This document shows positions 44,779 through 54,961 of a stretch of 64,000 nucleotides of DNA, piece after piece (positions within the stretch are counted from its first letter, which is position 1; each line of letters starts with the position of its first letter). The translations under genes and the position numbers were made by a program. This DNA comes from Dysidea avara (taxonomy: Eukaryota > Porifera > Demospongiae > Dictyoceratida > Dysideidae): positions 701,001-765,000 of the forward strand of contig NC_089275.1 of the NCBI RefSeq assembly GCF_963678975.1. The letters run 5' to 3'. The notes under the pieces are model-generated. The model did not search any database. It saw nothing but the letters and a program-made list of their open reading frames with translations, and was not told the origin of the DNA.

Positions 44779-45864
44779 AACCAAATGTATTATATTAATA
44801 TAATTGTATGGTGATATAACAATGTAACAGTTCCTTAATCAAATGGTACCACCACTCTAATTGGAAAGAAGGATGATCTTGATAAGCAATTTGTATGTGG
44901 CTTGAATAATATACACCACATACCTCGCCATATACTCTCCTGCTGTAGCCACGCCTTCAACAAATACTATACATGCTTCAGTCGTGATGCGCTAAAATGT
45001 GGTTGGTGCACGTGTTAGTGGAATTTATGGTTGTAGCAACCACTGGGGCAGTAAATTCGCTTTATATGTACCGCAAGTGTTACTACCTTTAGTTCCCTCC
45101 TCTGGCGTGAGAGCTAACTTCACTTTGAGAGTAAAACAAGGATGTTTTTAAAGGTGAGCATCATATAGAATATTGTAGATGTATTGTTAATGTATAAACT
45201 ATAGGACTAGTACAAAACCTGATGTAGCCAGTGTTCAACCGATTTATCCATCGGCTGGTTTTGGTGAGTATTGTGTCTCACGTGACGAATTTTATGGCGG
45301 GTGGTTTAGGTGATAACGCGCATGTGTGTTCCCAAGCTGCTATAGTTAGTCCGAAATCCTCCTCTACTATTAGGAGTAACACTGTAGTGTTGGCTGAGGA
45401 ACAAGGTGAGTTGTGTGGTGTTGTTGAGGAAATGTAACTGGATAAAAACATTCCAAATCACACATAAGTTGGTTTTTAAGATAATTTGCGAAGGGTATTG
45501 AGAACACGTATGAAAATTACACAAGAGATACATCACTTTATTACCTTTCAGACCACTTCCAGTACCTCTAGCTGCTTTTAAAGTTTTCTGCCATAAAAAT
45601 GTGAGCAGTTAGATAAGAATAATATCATGAGTGCTCACAAGAGGTTGTGGAGTAGGCAAGAGATTGGCTTCAAAATGGAGGCATACCACAATTGAAGTCC
45701 AAAAAAGAGATTACAGGGTTGTAATGGGTTCTTGGTGGCTGATATGAAGCAACACAACATATTTGGCCAACTGTATCATGTCATCCACTAGTATTCCACT
45801 GATTCCTGTGAAGCATTGTCTTTCACAAGGTCAGAAACCGTCATTTGAACTCACCATACAACCC

Positions 45865-46245
45865 CAGGGGAGGTTGGATGCGCTCTAAGCGCCACATAAA
45901 TATATTGCTCTTAATTCCATTCTTTTCTTTGGTATTTCACGTGACCCCCAATAGTCCTAGTACAAATTTGAAAAACGATGGGGTTGACTGGGATATTCGG
46001 ATGGTGCTTCACGTAAGCTTCAAGGTGATGTACTTTGTTTTGTAAAAGTGCTTGGTGATTGGGGTGAAATTAATAAGTTGCGGTTTGGTGTGTAGAACTT
46101 CTCCTGAATTGTCACGTATGTACTCTATAATCAGAACAATGATACTTTACCGAATTAAACTGAGATCGATGTATAAACCTCTTCAATAAAACGAATTTCG
46201 TGTAATTTGTTTCAGGGACGCTTAAATCGCATCCAACCTCCTCTG
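45865..46245. mobile_element. MITE, 381 bp, 9-bp target duplication
   Basis: CAGGGGAGGTTGGATGCGCT at the left pairs with CAGAGGAGGTTGGATGCGAT read inward from the right. ATACAACCC flanks both ends (45856-45864, 46246-46254). Nine bases is longer than hAT usage and fits MULE-type elements, although an 8-bp reading with shifted ends cannot be fully excluded. It lies in the large Nup210 intron. No coding content. Confidence 0.8.
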
Positions 46246-46520
46246 ATACAACCCAGAAAGACATCTGTTAATACTAGCCTAGAGTAGTTTGAGTAATGCT
46301 GATAGTCAAAACCATCACACTGGTATTGTATCTGTGCACTGGTGGTGTATGTTTGATTTGCCTGACATGTAATTTTGTAAAATCTGGTCATATATATACA
46401 CATGTCCACCTTTACAATTGACATCACTGGTTGGATAGGAGGTGTAGTTCACTTGCTACTGCTTATTGCTTTGAACATGATGAAAAGGCTATAACTAACT
46501 AATGATGTACAGTGTTAATC

Positions 46521-47648
46521 AAACGGTATGGTCGTACCGTTTAAGTAGGGATCATGGTGAATTTTTCGCGTGCCGCCCAAAATTCCGCCTTTAAAAATCA
46601 TCCTATAAACATTGTATGCGGCGAAAACCACATTTACGGAATAGTACTAGTCCATATAATACATAAAACAGCATTAAATACAACAAAACGCTTACAGGTG
46701 GCCGGATATAAAATTTTAAAAAATCGCCAAAATCTCCAAATTTAGTACAACTGCCTCACTGCCTCACTCACTGACCACAGTCGCAAGCCTAGAGCCCAAA
46801 CGAAGCAGCGCACAGTCACCATTTTATGCTATAACAACAAGCTCACCGGTGGGATGTGCCTTTTGGGGTTCCGACGAGTGTACGCCCTGTGCGCCCTGTC
46901 TTTTCTTTTATCTTCAATCAGGCTGCTTGTCTTCTTCTTCATCTAACGGAACCATATCGAGGCGTTAATTTTCCATATCAACACTTTCTTTAAGCAGCAT
47001 AATACTATAGACGCTACAAAATTATTTAAGGTGCTTAGAGTACGCTACTGTAGCTACGGAAGTACCAGTATTCCACGATAGGTCTCAAGGTCACGCCCAT
47101 TCTTTATTCTACGTATATCGATCAATGGATCGAGACAATGCCCCTTTTACGCTAGCTGTATTTGTGACCACACACCTTCAAGTTAGTAGGCTGATTCGAG
47201 ATACTCTAGTCTAATAATCGATTGAAACCATGATGAACACACCCTTTTTTGAGCCCTTTTTGGGCAAGCACACATCTTTTGCAAGCTGACTCAAGATACT
47301 CTAATACAGCAGTCACCCTAATAGAACAGTCACACGTTTATAGCTAGCTGTATGCTTTAACAAAAAACTAAACAAACTAGTATATTAAAAATTATGAATT
47401 TAAAAATGAAGTAGGGATCCAAGCGATAAAAAGTAGTGAAACAAGAGATGAACAATGGTAGTTATTACAACATAGCCCAGTGGGAAATCCCTACTTTGGC
47501 ATGGTATAACAATTATTTTGTGTTCATTGCCAAAGTAGGGATTTCCCACTGAGCTATGTTGTAATAACTACCATTGTTCATCTCTTGTTTCACTACTTTT
47601 TATCGCTTGGATCCCTACTTCATTTTTAAATTCATAATTTTTAATATA
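46521..47648 (+). mobile_element. Foldback element B (5' hairpin, 3' palindrome)
   Basis: Hairpin AAACGGTA...TACCGTTT (46521-46542), then AAGTAGGGATC and a body of about 830 bp colinear with element A. The terminal palindrome has arms 47381-47500 and 47529-47648 that match at 119 of 120 positions by eye, with a 28-nt loop. The arms carry GTAGGGATCC near the outside and GTAGGGATTT at the tip. The left outer flank shows ACTAGT; the right end lacks it. No ORF with a domain. It lies in the Nup210 intron. Confidence 0.8.
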
Positions 47649-48298
47649 TATAATATTGTACCATATCACTTCTACCCAAGGTGCTGTACTGTCGCTGTAG
47701 TGTAGTCTCTGCTAGTATTAATGATACATGCAATTTTAGAACTCCTTTGATCAGTAGAATTTAACAGAATGGTTTGTTAAGTCACACCCCTTGCTTCTTT
47801 ACTGGTTTCTATTCAGTATGATACTGACATGTTTGTGTTCTTGTACATCTTCATGGTAGAATTCTCTTCCTGCAAACTTATTTCTGTTTTGTGGTAGCCC
47901 CTTTGCTCAAGAGACTATACAGTACATATCAATGATATACTGTATTAACCCTTAAACCCGCATAATCCAGAAAACTGGATTTGATAAAAAAACGAATTGA
48001 AAACGCACAATACTTTTGCCAATCTACATAGGCGGTTACAAACAAGCATATCCCCTTCGAAAAACAGATTTTATTAATTGGCAAAGAGTAAGCTATCTGC
48101 CAGTATATAAACTTTCAACATACAAACAAAGAACTCACCCACTACGATGCGCTGAATCATTTTCAGTCCTTCCAAGTTCGTATCACCACTGTGCTCGTCC
48201 GACAGTGACTTTATCACATGATCCCTATATATCAACTGAATCGCCATCACGTGAGAAGTAAAATGAGACCAAGCAAAAGTCGATGTGACAAACTACAG

Positions 48299-48438
48299 CC
48301 AAGTTATGGCCCTTTGTACATCGTTATGTGAAGAAGGAAGACGGAGGGATAGTCCTTGAACTCTTTCAAGGTGAAGCGGATATCTCTGGGTTGGGTGAAC
48401 GTGACGAAGTATGGGACTATTTAAACCAAAATTTAATG
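48299..48438 (+). CDS. Exon-like segment inside the piggyBac-like element
   Basis: 140 nt flanked by acceptor AACTACAG and donor GTGAGTAAG, open in phase 1. It encodes KLWPFVHRYVKKEDGGIVLE followed by a stretch ending DEVWDYLNQNLM. It does not phase with the following Nup210 exon, so it is not part of that gene. Either the exon of a host gene carried by the element or a remnant of an element-encoded gene. I do not recognise the family. Confidence 0.45.
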
Positions 48439-48519
48439 GTGAGTAAGATGGTACATGTCATTTTTAGATAGCTTTAACAGTTTTTGTGTTATAGAATTTA
48501 GTTTTACAAGCATGCGTGC

Positions 48520-49168
48520 CAGGGGCGGTGGAGCAGACCAAAGAGTGGGGGGGGGGGGGTAGGGCAGCTGTAAGTTGAAGACCAAAAAAAAAAAAAAGGT
48601 CACAGCCTGTTGACAATAGCTGCTCTCCACCAATTATATCTCCATCTCCTTATTTATAACTACACATATGTAGCTAAGTAACTTGCAGCGGCGGAGGAAG
48701 TAGTTGATATGAGGGGGGGCTGGGCTGACCCAGACTTATTTCTATAGTTTGGTAAGGTGAGACCAAAAAAAAAAAAAAAAGGGTCACAACCAACTGACAA
48801 GAGTTTTCCACCTCACCAGCTACCATTTTTAGCTGATAAACTACATAAAAATCCTTACATAGCTCGATACACACTGACTACTTTATTAGAGTGACTGCTC
48901 TATTAGAGTATCTCGATCTTTATCACGGTCTTCAAGAAAGATAATTTTGGTGTGATACCATTCTGAGGGGGGGCTTAGCCCCCTAGCCCCCCCCCCCCCC
49001 CCCTTTCCGCCGCCTATGGTAACTTGCTACACTGCTTCTCTGAATACTGTGACTGCTTTATTAGAGTATCCAGATCCTGACTGTTCTATTAGAGTATCTC
49101 GATCTTTTCTTGCAAACGGTGTCCCATAAAAGTGGGGGGGCCATGGCCCCCCGTCTCCACCGCCTATG
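48520..49168. mobile_element. hAT-like MITE (outer), nested in the piggyBac-like element
   Basis: CAGGGGCGGTGGAG and CATAGGCGGTGGAG (inward) termini. ATGCGTGC (48512-48519) and ATGCATGC (49169-49176) flank it (7/8). It is split by the inner MITE at 48686. Removing that leaves a copy of the 9457 family with its CTGCTTTATTAGAGTATCC motif. Confidence 0.8.
48686..49018. mobile_element. hAT-like MITE (inner), perfect 8-bp duplication
   Basis: CAGCGGCGGAGGAAG and CATAGGCGGCGGAAAG (inward) termini, flanked exactly by GTAACTTG (48678-48685 and 49019-49026). Contains CTGCTCTATTAGAGTATCTC and long A, G and C homopolymers. Inserted in the outer MITE. Confidence 0.9.
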
Positions 49169-49749
49169 ATGCATGCGATCCAGTTTACTGGATTATACGT
49201 TTTCAGTGCTTGCCGAGGTGCTTGTGTTTTATAAAACAGCTGCGGGTTTAAGGGTTAAAGCCCTCCATTATTCATTTGCGTATGAATTGACCTCCCTAAT
49301 GTAGCCACAGGTTATAAATTTTGGAATTGACATCTTTAACTGTATATGGTATTACTTGTTGGTTGTCATAGATACCGGTTTAGTGTTGAAATGTGATGTG
49401 TTTGTGGACACCATTCATAGTATTGAAATTGTCACAACAACAAGAGAACTACTACTTGATGAAGCCCCAGAAGTGTTTGATGTGAGAGCATTTGACGAGG
49501 AAGGTGGGTGTGTACCTTAGCATAGCAATGGTGTTGTTGCTAGGTAACATGTTCAGTAGTTGCTGTGGTCACCTGTTTGAATGGAGCCTATCACCAGTGG
49601 GGGAACAAGACCCCGAGGAGATCATCAGGTGGAGTGTTCTGATTGGATGAATTTGTGTAATGACATGAGTTTGGTGTAGTTTTGTACCATTTAGTCAATC
49701 AGTTTATCAAACTGACGAGATTATTAAAATGTTGGAGAGTAAGGTATGT

Positions 49750-49870
49750 CTGTCTTGTGTGATGTAGTGTGTGTTGTTTAAACTCATAATATTCGGCGTA
49801 GTGTGTGGGTTTGTGTTGTGTAGTGTGTGTTATATGTGTAGTGTGTGTTATATGTGTAGTGTGTGTTATC
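49750..49870. repeat. TGTGTTATATGTGTAG repeat
   Basis: Short tandem TG-rich repeat that resumes at 51335 in the same register. Foldback element C therefore seems to have inserted into one TG satellite. Confidence 0.7.
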
Positions 49871-51334
49871 ATGTACCACGGTAGTGGTACATAATAGGGA
49901 TCAGGCAGAAATTTTTCAAAACACTCTAATAGAACGCACGCCAAAAGCAGCCTTCCGGGCTTTAGATTTTATTTCTAAAACATTCTAGACCTTTCTTTTG
50001 TGTTTACAACACTAGCCAACAAGTATTAAAAGTAAGGGAAATGGTTTTAGGTGTTTTTTAAAATTTTGAAAATGGTTAGATTCTCCATCTTCTTCTTTCT
50101 TTCTTCTTTCTTCTTTCTTTCTTGTTTCGCGCGCCTACAGCTCGTAGGAAGTAGATATTAGCCCTAAAAACGTATGGCGTATTTAAAAAACATTCGTACC
50201 CAGGTCTGTGTGGTATTAAAATCTTCCCTCTCTAATGCGATTGCGAGATATAGAGCAAGAATCACTCTTCGAGACGCCATTCGATCGAGAAGCCATACAG
50301 ATGATAATATAGAATTGTTTAAAATTCCATTGCTTTAGCTCACAGGACTAAAATGCATCAAGTTGTATCACACTAAACATTAAACATAACTATTGTTCAC
50401 TGAAACTCGGGTTTTAGACTTCCTTCATTACGAGACAGTGAAGGGGGTGTGGCCCGCACCTCGTCACTTAAACTATTACTGTACGCCTTTCGTGTATACT
50501 TTCTATTATATTCTTCAGCTGTTTACCAGCTAAGAGTCGACATAACAAGGCTTGTAAGCTATTGGAACACACTGGTAAATTTCGAATTGAAAAGGGGTGT
50601 GTCCCTTCCGTACGCGATTGAAAAATAAAAAGCGGGATACTCCGTATACTCAGCACTTTAATTGGAGTCGACCACGTTTTGTCAAGCGTGTGTTTTACTC
50701 GTGTTGAGATTTCGCACCGCTTCGTTGCAGTAAACGGTCACACTAGTGGATTTATTTACTCGTCAAAGGAAAGTGGTATTGTTTACTGTATTGTTAACTG
50801 TATTGTTAACTAATTGTTTATTAAACTTATTTATGTAATTGTTTATTGCCAGTTGATATTACAATGGGTTTCTTTATTAAACAATCATGTACTGTTGAAC
50901 GTATATTTAAGAAGTAGTCCATGTGCATGGACATGAAAAAAATCATGAAACTAGTGGGGCAAAAAAATTGTTAATTTTCAACAAGTAGAATAGGGATCAA
51001 AGATTTGATTTTGAAAAAAACTGCGTAAACAAGAAGTAATAGGGATGATAATCCACAAAATTCTATGCATCATCAGTTCAAAGCAAGTTATTTGAATAGT
51101 GTACACTCAATTTGCGATTCCTATTTCAACTTGTGGTTAAATTTTGTTAAAATGTTGAAATAGGAATCGCAAATTGAGTGTACACTATTCAAATAACTTG
51201 CTTTGAACTGATGATGCATAGAATTTTGTGGATTATCATCCCTATTACTTCTTGTTTACGCAGTTTTTTTCAAAATCAAATCTTTGATCCCTATTCTACT
51301 TGTTGAAAATTAACAATTTTTTTGCCCCACTAGT
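49871..51334 (+). mobile_element. Foldback element C with a perfect 181-bp palindrome
   Basis: Begins with hairpin ATGTACCAC-GGTA-GTGGTACAT (49871-49892) followed by AATAGGGATCAGG, an AT-rich body with a TTC repeat (50090-50125), and ends in a palindrome bounded by ACTAGT. The arms are 50950-51130 and 51154-51334, identical by eye over 181 nt, with a 23-nt loop. The arms contain ATAGGGATC and TAATAGGGAT. Body sequence differs from elements A and B, but the layout and boundary words are the same. Flanked by TG satellite on both sides. Confidence 0.75.
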
Positions 51335-51454
51335 ATGTGTAGTGTGTGTGTTGTGTGTGTGTGTGTGTAGTGTGTGTGTGTAGTGTGTTGTGTGTGTGTG
51401 TGTAGTGTGTGTTATATGTGTAGTGTGTGTTATATGTGTAGTGTGTGTAGTGTG

Positions 51455-51492
<38 letters not shown>

Positions 51493-51629
51493 TGTGTGTT
51501 ATATGTGTAGTGTGTGTAGTGTGTAGTGTGTGTATGTAGTGTGTGTATGTAGTGTGTGTTATATGTGTAGTGTGTGTAGTGTGTTGTGTGTGTGTGTGTG
51601 TGTAGTGTTGTGTTGTGTGTGTAGTGTGT

Positions 51630-51660
<31 letters not shown>

Positions 51661-52188
51661 TGTTGTGTAGTGTGTGTGTGTGTGTGTAGTGTTGTGTGTG
51701 TGTGTAGTGTGTGTATGTAGTGTGTGTTATATGTGTAGTGTGTGTAGTGTGTAGTGTGTTGTGTGTGTGTGTGTAGTGTTGTGTTGTGTGTGTAGTGTTG
51801 TGTTGTGTGTGTAGTGTGTAGTGTGTTGTGTGTGTGTAGTGTTGTGTGTGTGTGTGTGTAGTGTTGTGTGTGTGTGTAGTGTGTTGTGTGTAGTGTGTTG
51901 TGTGTAGTGTGTTGTGTGTAGTGTGTGTGTAGTGTGTTGTGTGTGTAGTGTTGTGTGTGTGTGTGTAGTGTTGTGTGTGTGTGTAGTGTGTTGTGTGTGT
52001 GTAGTGTGTTGTGTGTAGTGTTGTGTGTGTGTGTAGTGTGTTGTGTGTAGTGTTGTGTGTGTGTGTAGTGTGTTGTGTGTAGTGTGTTGTGTGTGTGTTG
52101 TGTGTTGTGTGTGTAGTGTGTTGTGTGTGTGTGTGTGTGTGTGTAGTGTTGTGTGTGTGTGTGTAGTGTTGTGTGTGTGTGTAGTGTG

Positions 52189-52226
<38 letters not shown>

Positions 52227-52560
52227 TGTTGTGTGTGTGTGTGTGTGTAGTGTGTTGTGTGTGTGTGTGTGTAGTGTGTTGTGTGTGTAGTGTGTTGTGT
52301 GTGTGTGTGTGTGTAGTGTTGTGTGTGTGTTGTGTGTGTAGTGTGTTGTGTGTGTGTGTGTGTGTAGTGTTGTGTGTGTGTGTAGTGTTGTGTGTGTGTG
52401 TAGTGTTGTGTGTGTGTGTGTAGTGTTGTGTGTAGTGTGTTGTGTGTAGTGTGTGTGTGTAGTGTGTTGTGTGTGTGTAGTGTGTTGTATGTGTGTGCGT
52501 GCATGCGTGCGTGTGTGTGGTGTAGTGTAGTGTTATTTGTGTAAGTGTTGTATGTCAACA
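51335..52560. repeat. TG satellite with TAGTG/TTGTG interruptions (about 1.2 kb)
   Basis: Imperfect (TG)n with frequent TAGTGTGTTG units. The 421-codon minus ORF (His/Thr-rich) and its plus-strand counterpart are repeat translations. Confidence 0.95.
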
Positions 52561-52595
52561 CAAGGTGTTGATTCAGTAGAATGTAGTGTTTATTT

Positions 52596-52663
52596 TAGAA
52601 ATATAGTCAAGAGGGTGTATGTGGTAAAGTGCCAGTGGAGGAGGTAGCAATGATACCATATTT
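52596..52663 (+). other. Weak exon candidate after the TG satellite
   Basis: A segment after TTTATTTTAG gives KYSQEGVCGKVPVEEVAMIP in the phase left by Nup210 exon 6. I see no clear gp210 similarity, so this is only a candidate. Confidence 0.2.
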
Positions 52664-53039
52664 TAGGGATCTACAATACATATATTGATTTGGCAATTAT
52701 ATCGATACCGCAATTTTGTTGCAAATAAGTATCACAATACGATACTGTACTCAGAAAATATCGCAGTTTTCTAGTAGAACAGTCAGTGATTATCGTGATC
52801 TAGATTCTCAAATAGAAATCCTCTCTATTTACTTGTGCTATAAAATGCAATGTTACAAGAAGCCATAGAAATACATGTGTATACGTGCTGCTGTTATGGC
52901 TAAAAGTTTGATTACCCGAGTCTTCTGATTTTATGATTGTGATTAAATACGGGTAAAGGCACAGCCTGCATACCCAATCAATGCAATGTCTTATAAAAAA
53001 ATAAATATTGAATCTGGTAAATAACAGCGATTCAAAAGT

Positions 53040-53420
53040 ATTAATTGAGGTACTATTTACAACATAAGTAGGTAAGCTATTCCAATCATTGGTGATCCTA
53101 TTAAGTCACCTCTCAGACGTCTGAATTGGAGTGATGTTAATGATAATAGTGTTAACCTCTCAGCATAGGATTTATCCTGTAGTTGTGGGAGAAGACGGGT
53201 AGCTCTTCATTGCACTTTCTGTGATCATGAGTGTAATGAGGTCCCCAAATAGCATTACTATATTATTCTAAGATAGGTCGTACTAACGTACTGAACAATT
53301 GTGTTAGCATGATGGGGTCAAAGATTTTTTAATCAATCTGAGTACTCAGAGTAATATGGACAAGCCTTTGTGGGAGCATGTGTTAAAATGTTTGTGATTG
53401 TCTGGGTGGTGTAATAGAGG
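53040..53420 (-). pseudogene. LINE reverse-transcriptase C-terminal fragment
   Basis: The minus strand reads YSNAIWGPHYTHDHRKCNEE and, one frame over, RRATRLLPQLQDKSYAERLT followed by LQFRRLRGDLIGSPMIGI. This is the segment following the RT core in many LINEs, where residues of the type A-x-W-G-P, R-A-T-R and Y-x-x-R-L-x-x-L occur. A frameshift and stop make it a relic. Confidence 0.65.
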
Positions 53421-53453
53421 CAGGTATCCAGGTAGAGATGTACTTTCATATTA

Positions 53454-54050
53454 ACAGCCCGTTTACACTAGCTATCTAGTTCGAACTAACTCGAATCGGA
53501 GCGATTTCCAAGTTAATGTAAACGTGTACTGTATCGAACCGAACCGTGTTGAACCGCTCTGAAATGGACCTGCTAGGAATGTGGGTCTAGTTTGCTCTAC
53601 TCACCCAGTATACACAGTTGCAAACCTGCAGTTCGATTTGGCTCTAATGAGCGGGATAAAGATATGGAGAACTACAGCTAAAATGGTGACTGTAAAGATG
53701 AAATAAAGCAACAGCGAAGTATTTAGGGAACGATACGGAAGGACAGCCTCAAGAACAACAAAAGGACTCAGAGACAAACAGGTACGCATGCGAATGGACC
53801 GTTACCAACTCCATAGAATTGAGAGGTTGTTGCCAACACTGAAAACTTTATTGTGCCTACTAACCTTACGATAACAGAGCACACAAATCCTTTAACTCCA
53901 TCAACAATCTCTACTTCGATTGAAAATTATGATTGTGGGTTTAAGGTTTTTTGGTGATTGGAGCGGATTTGGCCTTCGTAGTATAAACGGTGCTAAAAAA
54001 TCGAACTGTAGCGATCTCATCCAGAGCGATCTGTAGTGTAAACAGGCTGT
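53454..54050. mobile_element. MITE with ACAGCCYGTTTACACTA termini
   Basis: ACAGCCCGTTTACACTAG at the left pairs with ACAGCCTGTTTACACTAC inward from the right. Inside are further CGAACTNNAGCGAT-type words near both ends. No clear target duplication (flanks TTA and AAA). The minus ORF 53601-53789 is hydrophobic, but I cannot support it as a gene. Confidence 0.65.
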
Positions 54051-54961
54051 AAAAATATCAGAACACATTAGCAGCTATCTGTCATACTGTAGTTTATCAG
54101 CATTCACTGAATAAAGAAATTTGTATACACAGTGAATGTAGAATCATTGTCGGCTCTTTAAGGTACAGATAAATTGGATATTGGTACAACTATTAGCTGA
54201 TATGCCAGTTATAACTAGCCATGACCACTTCATTATAGTATCGTATCAAACAGATTATTGATGGTGATATGTGATACACAAAATGCACTAAATCACAGAT
54301 CACTACCATATTTGACCAGTTAATAGCAGTTAATAGCTCATATTATAGCCGCCCCGGATAGTAGCTGCTCCACAGCCAGGCCTTTATCTAGGAAATGACT
54401 TTACCAGAGTAGGTGGATTATTAATAGTGTAACCAACCTGTACTTATTGTTATGTACACGACATCTAGGGACCACACCCACTACATTCTCAGGTACAGTA
54501 TCTGAGAATAACATGATCCTCCAGAAATATTTCAGAGTCTTGTAGATCACCTTTGGTGCATTATCAGCTACTGAAAATGTGACACACTGCTCCAGGAAAT
54601 TTTGTATTTTAAACTCTGTTAGATTGCTTCTGGTGCATTCTCAGGTACCTGAGAATAACATGTCACTTCTTTCATTTTAGACTCTTGTAGACTGTTTCTG
54701 ATATATCCTGAGGAACTTTCATTTATTGTTTAAAATTTAAGAAGAATTTACCATGAAACTTGATACTGTACGTAGGTCCCTAAAAATTAGGCAGAAATAA
54801 ATTAATTCTGTTCGTGTCTGGCCAAACAATTAGGAAAAAATGTACCAACCCGGTGCTATTGTCGAAGTTTTAGGGATCTATCCCAATACAGTCTGCACAC
54901 TTCATGGCTAAGTTATAGTTGCGATTTGTTTACTGGTTACTTTCTGGATTTCTTTCTACAG
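54051..54961. other. Non-coding; imperfect repeat of about 150 bp near 54480-54720
   Basis: The words TGAGAATAACATG, GACTCTTGTAGA and TGGTGCATT recur two or three times between 54480 and 54720, indicating a diverged tandem repeat. No gene seen. Confidence 0.4.

Larger units (their letters stand above)
47949..49254. mobile_element. piggyBac-like non-autonomous element with TTAA duplication
   Basis: CCCTTAAACCCGCATAATCC at the left pairs with CCCTTAAACCCGCAGCTG read inward from the right. TTAA flanks both sides (47945-47948, 49255-49258). A secondary inverted pair, ATAATCCAGAAAACTGGAT and ATAATCCAGTAAACTGGAT, lies inside each end. TTAA plus CCC termini are the hallmark of piggyBac. There is no piggyBac transposase. 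It contains an exon-like segment (48299-48438) and a nested hAT-like MITE pair. Confidence 0.8.
44997..49743 (+). pseudogene. NUP210: Nuclear pore membrane glycoprotein 210 (gp210) 5' fragment, six exons, disrupted
   Basis: Exon 1 (44997-45153) begins MWLVHVLVEFMVVATTGA, a signal-peptide-like start. It then changes frame at TATATG into VPQVLLPLVPSSGVRANFTL, and ends QGCF-TAA-R before GTGAGC. Exons 45205-45263 (TSTKPDVASVQP), 45310-45405 (NTVVLAEEQ), 49372-49503 (TGLVLKCDVFVDTIHSIEIV, TTTRELLLDEAPEVF), 49544-49628 (GNMFSSCCGHLFEWSLSPVG) and 49695-49743 (VYQTDEIIKMLESK) join in compatible phases and follow the N-terminal order of gp210. gp210 is a single-pass protein of the pore membrane, about 1800-1900 residues; only about the first 200 are seen. 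The frame change and TAA in exon 1 plus the missing remainder suggest a broken partial copy; assembly error is the alternative. Intron 2 is only 46 nt; intron 3 is about 4 kb and full of transposons. Confidence 0.75.

Noticed and set aside
51296..52561. 421-codon minus-strand ORF rich in His and Thr
   Set aside because: It is the translation of an imperfect TG/AC satellite; every frame is open because of the repeat.
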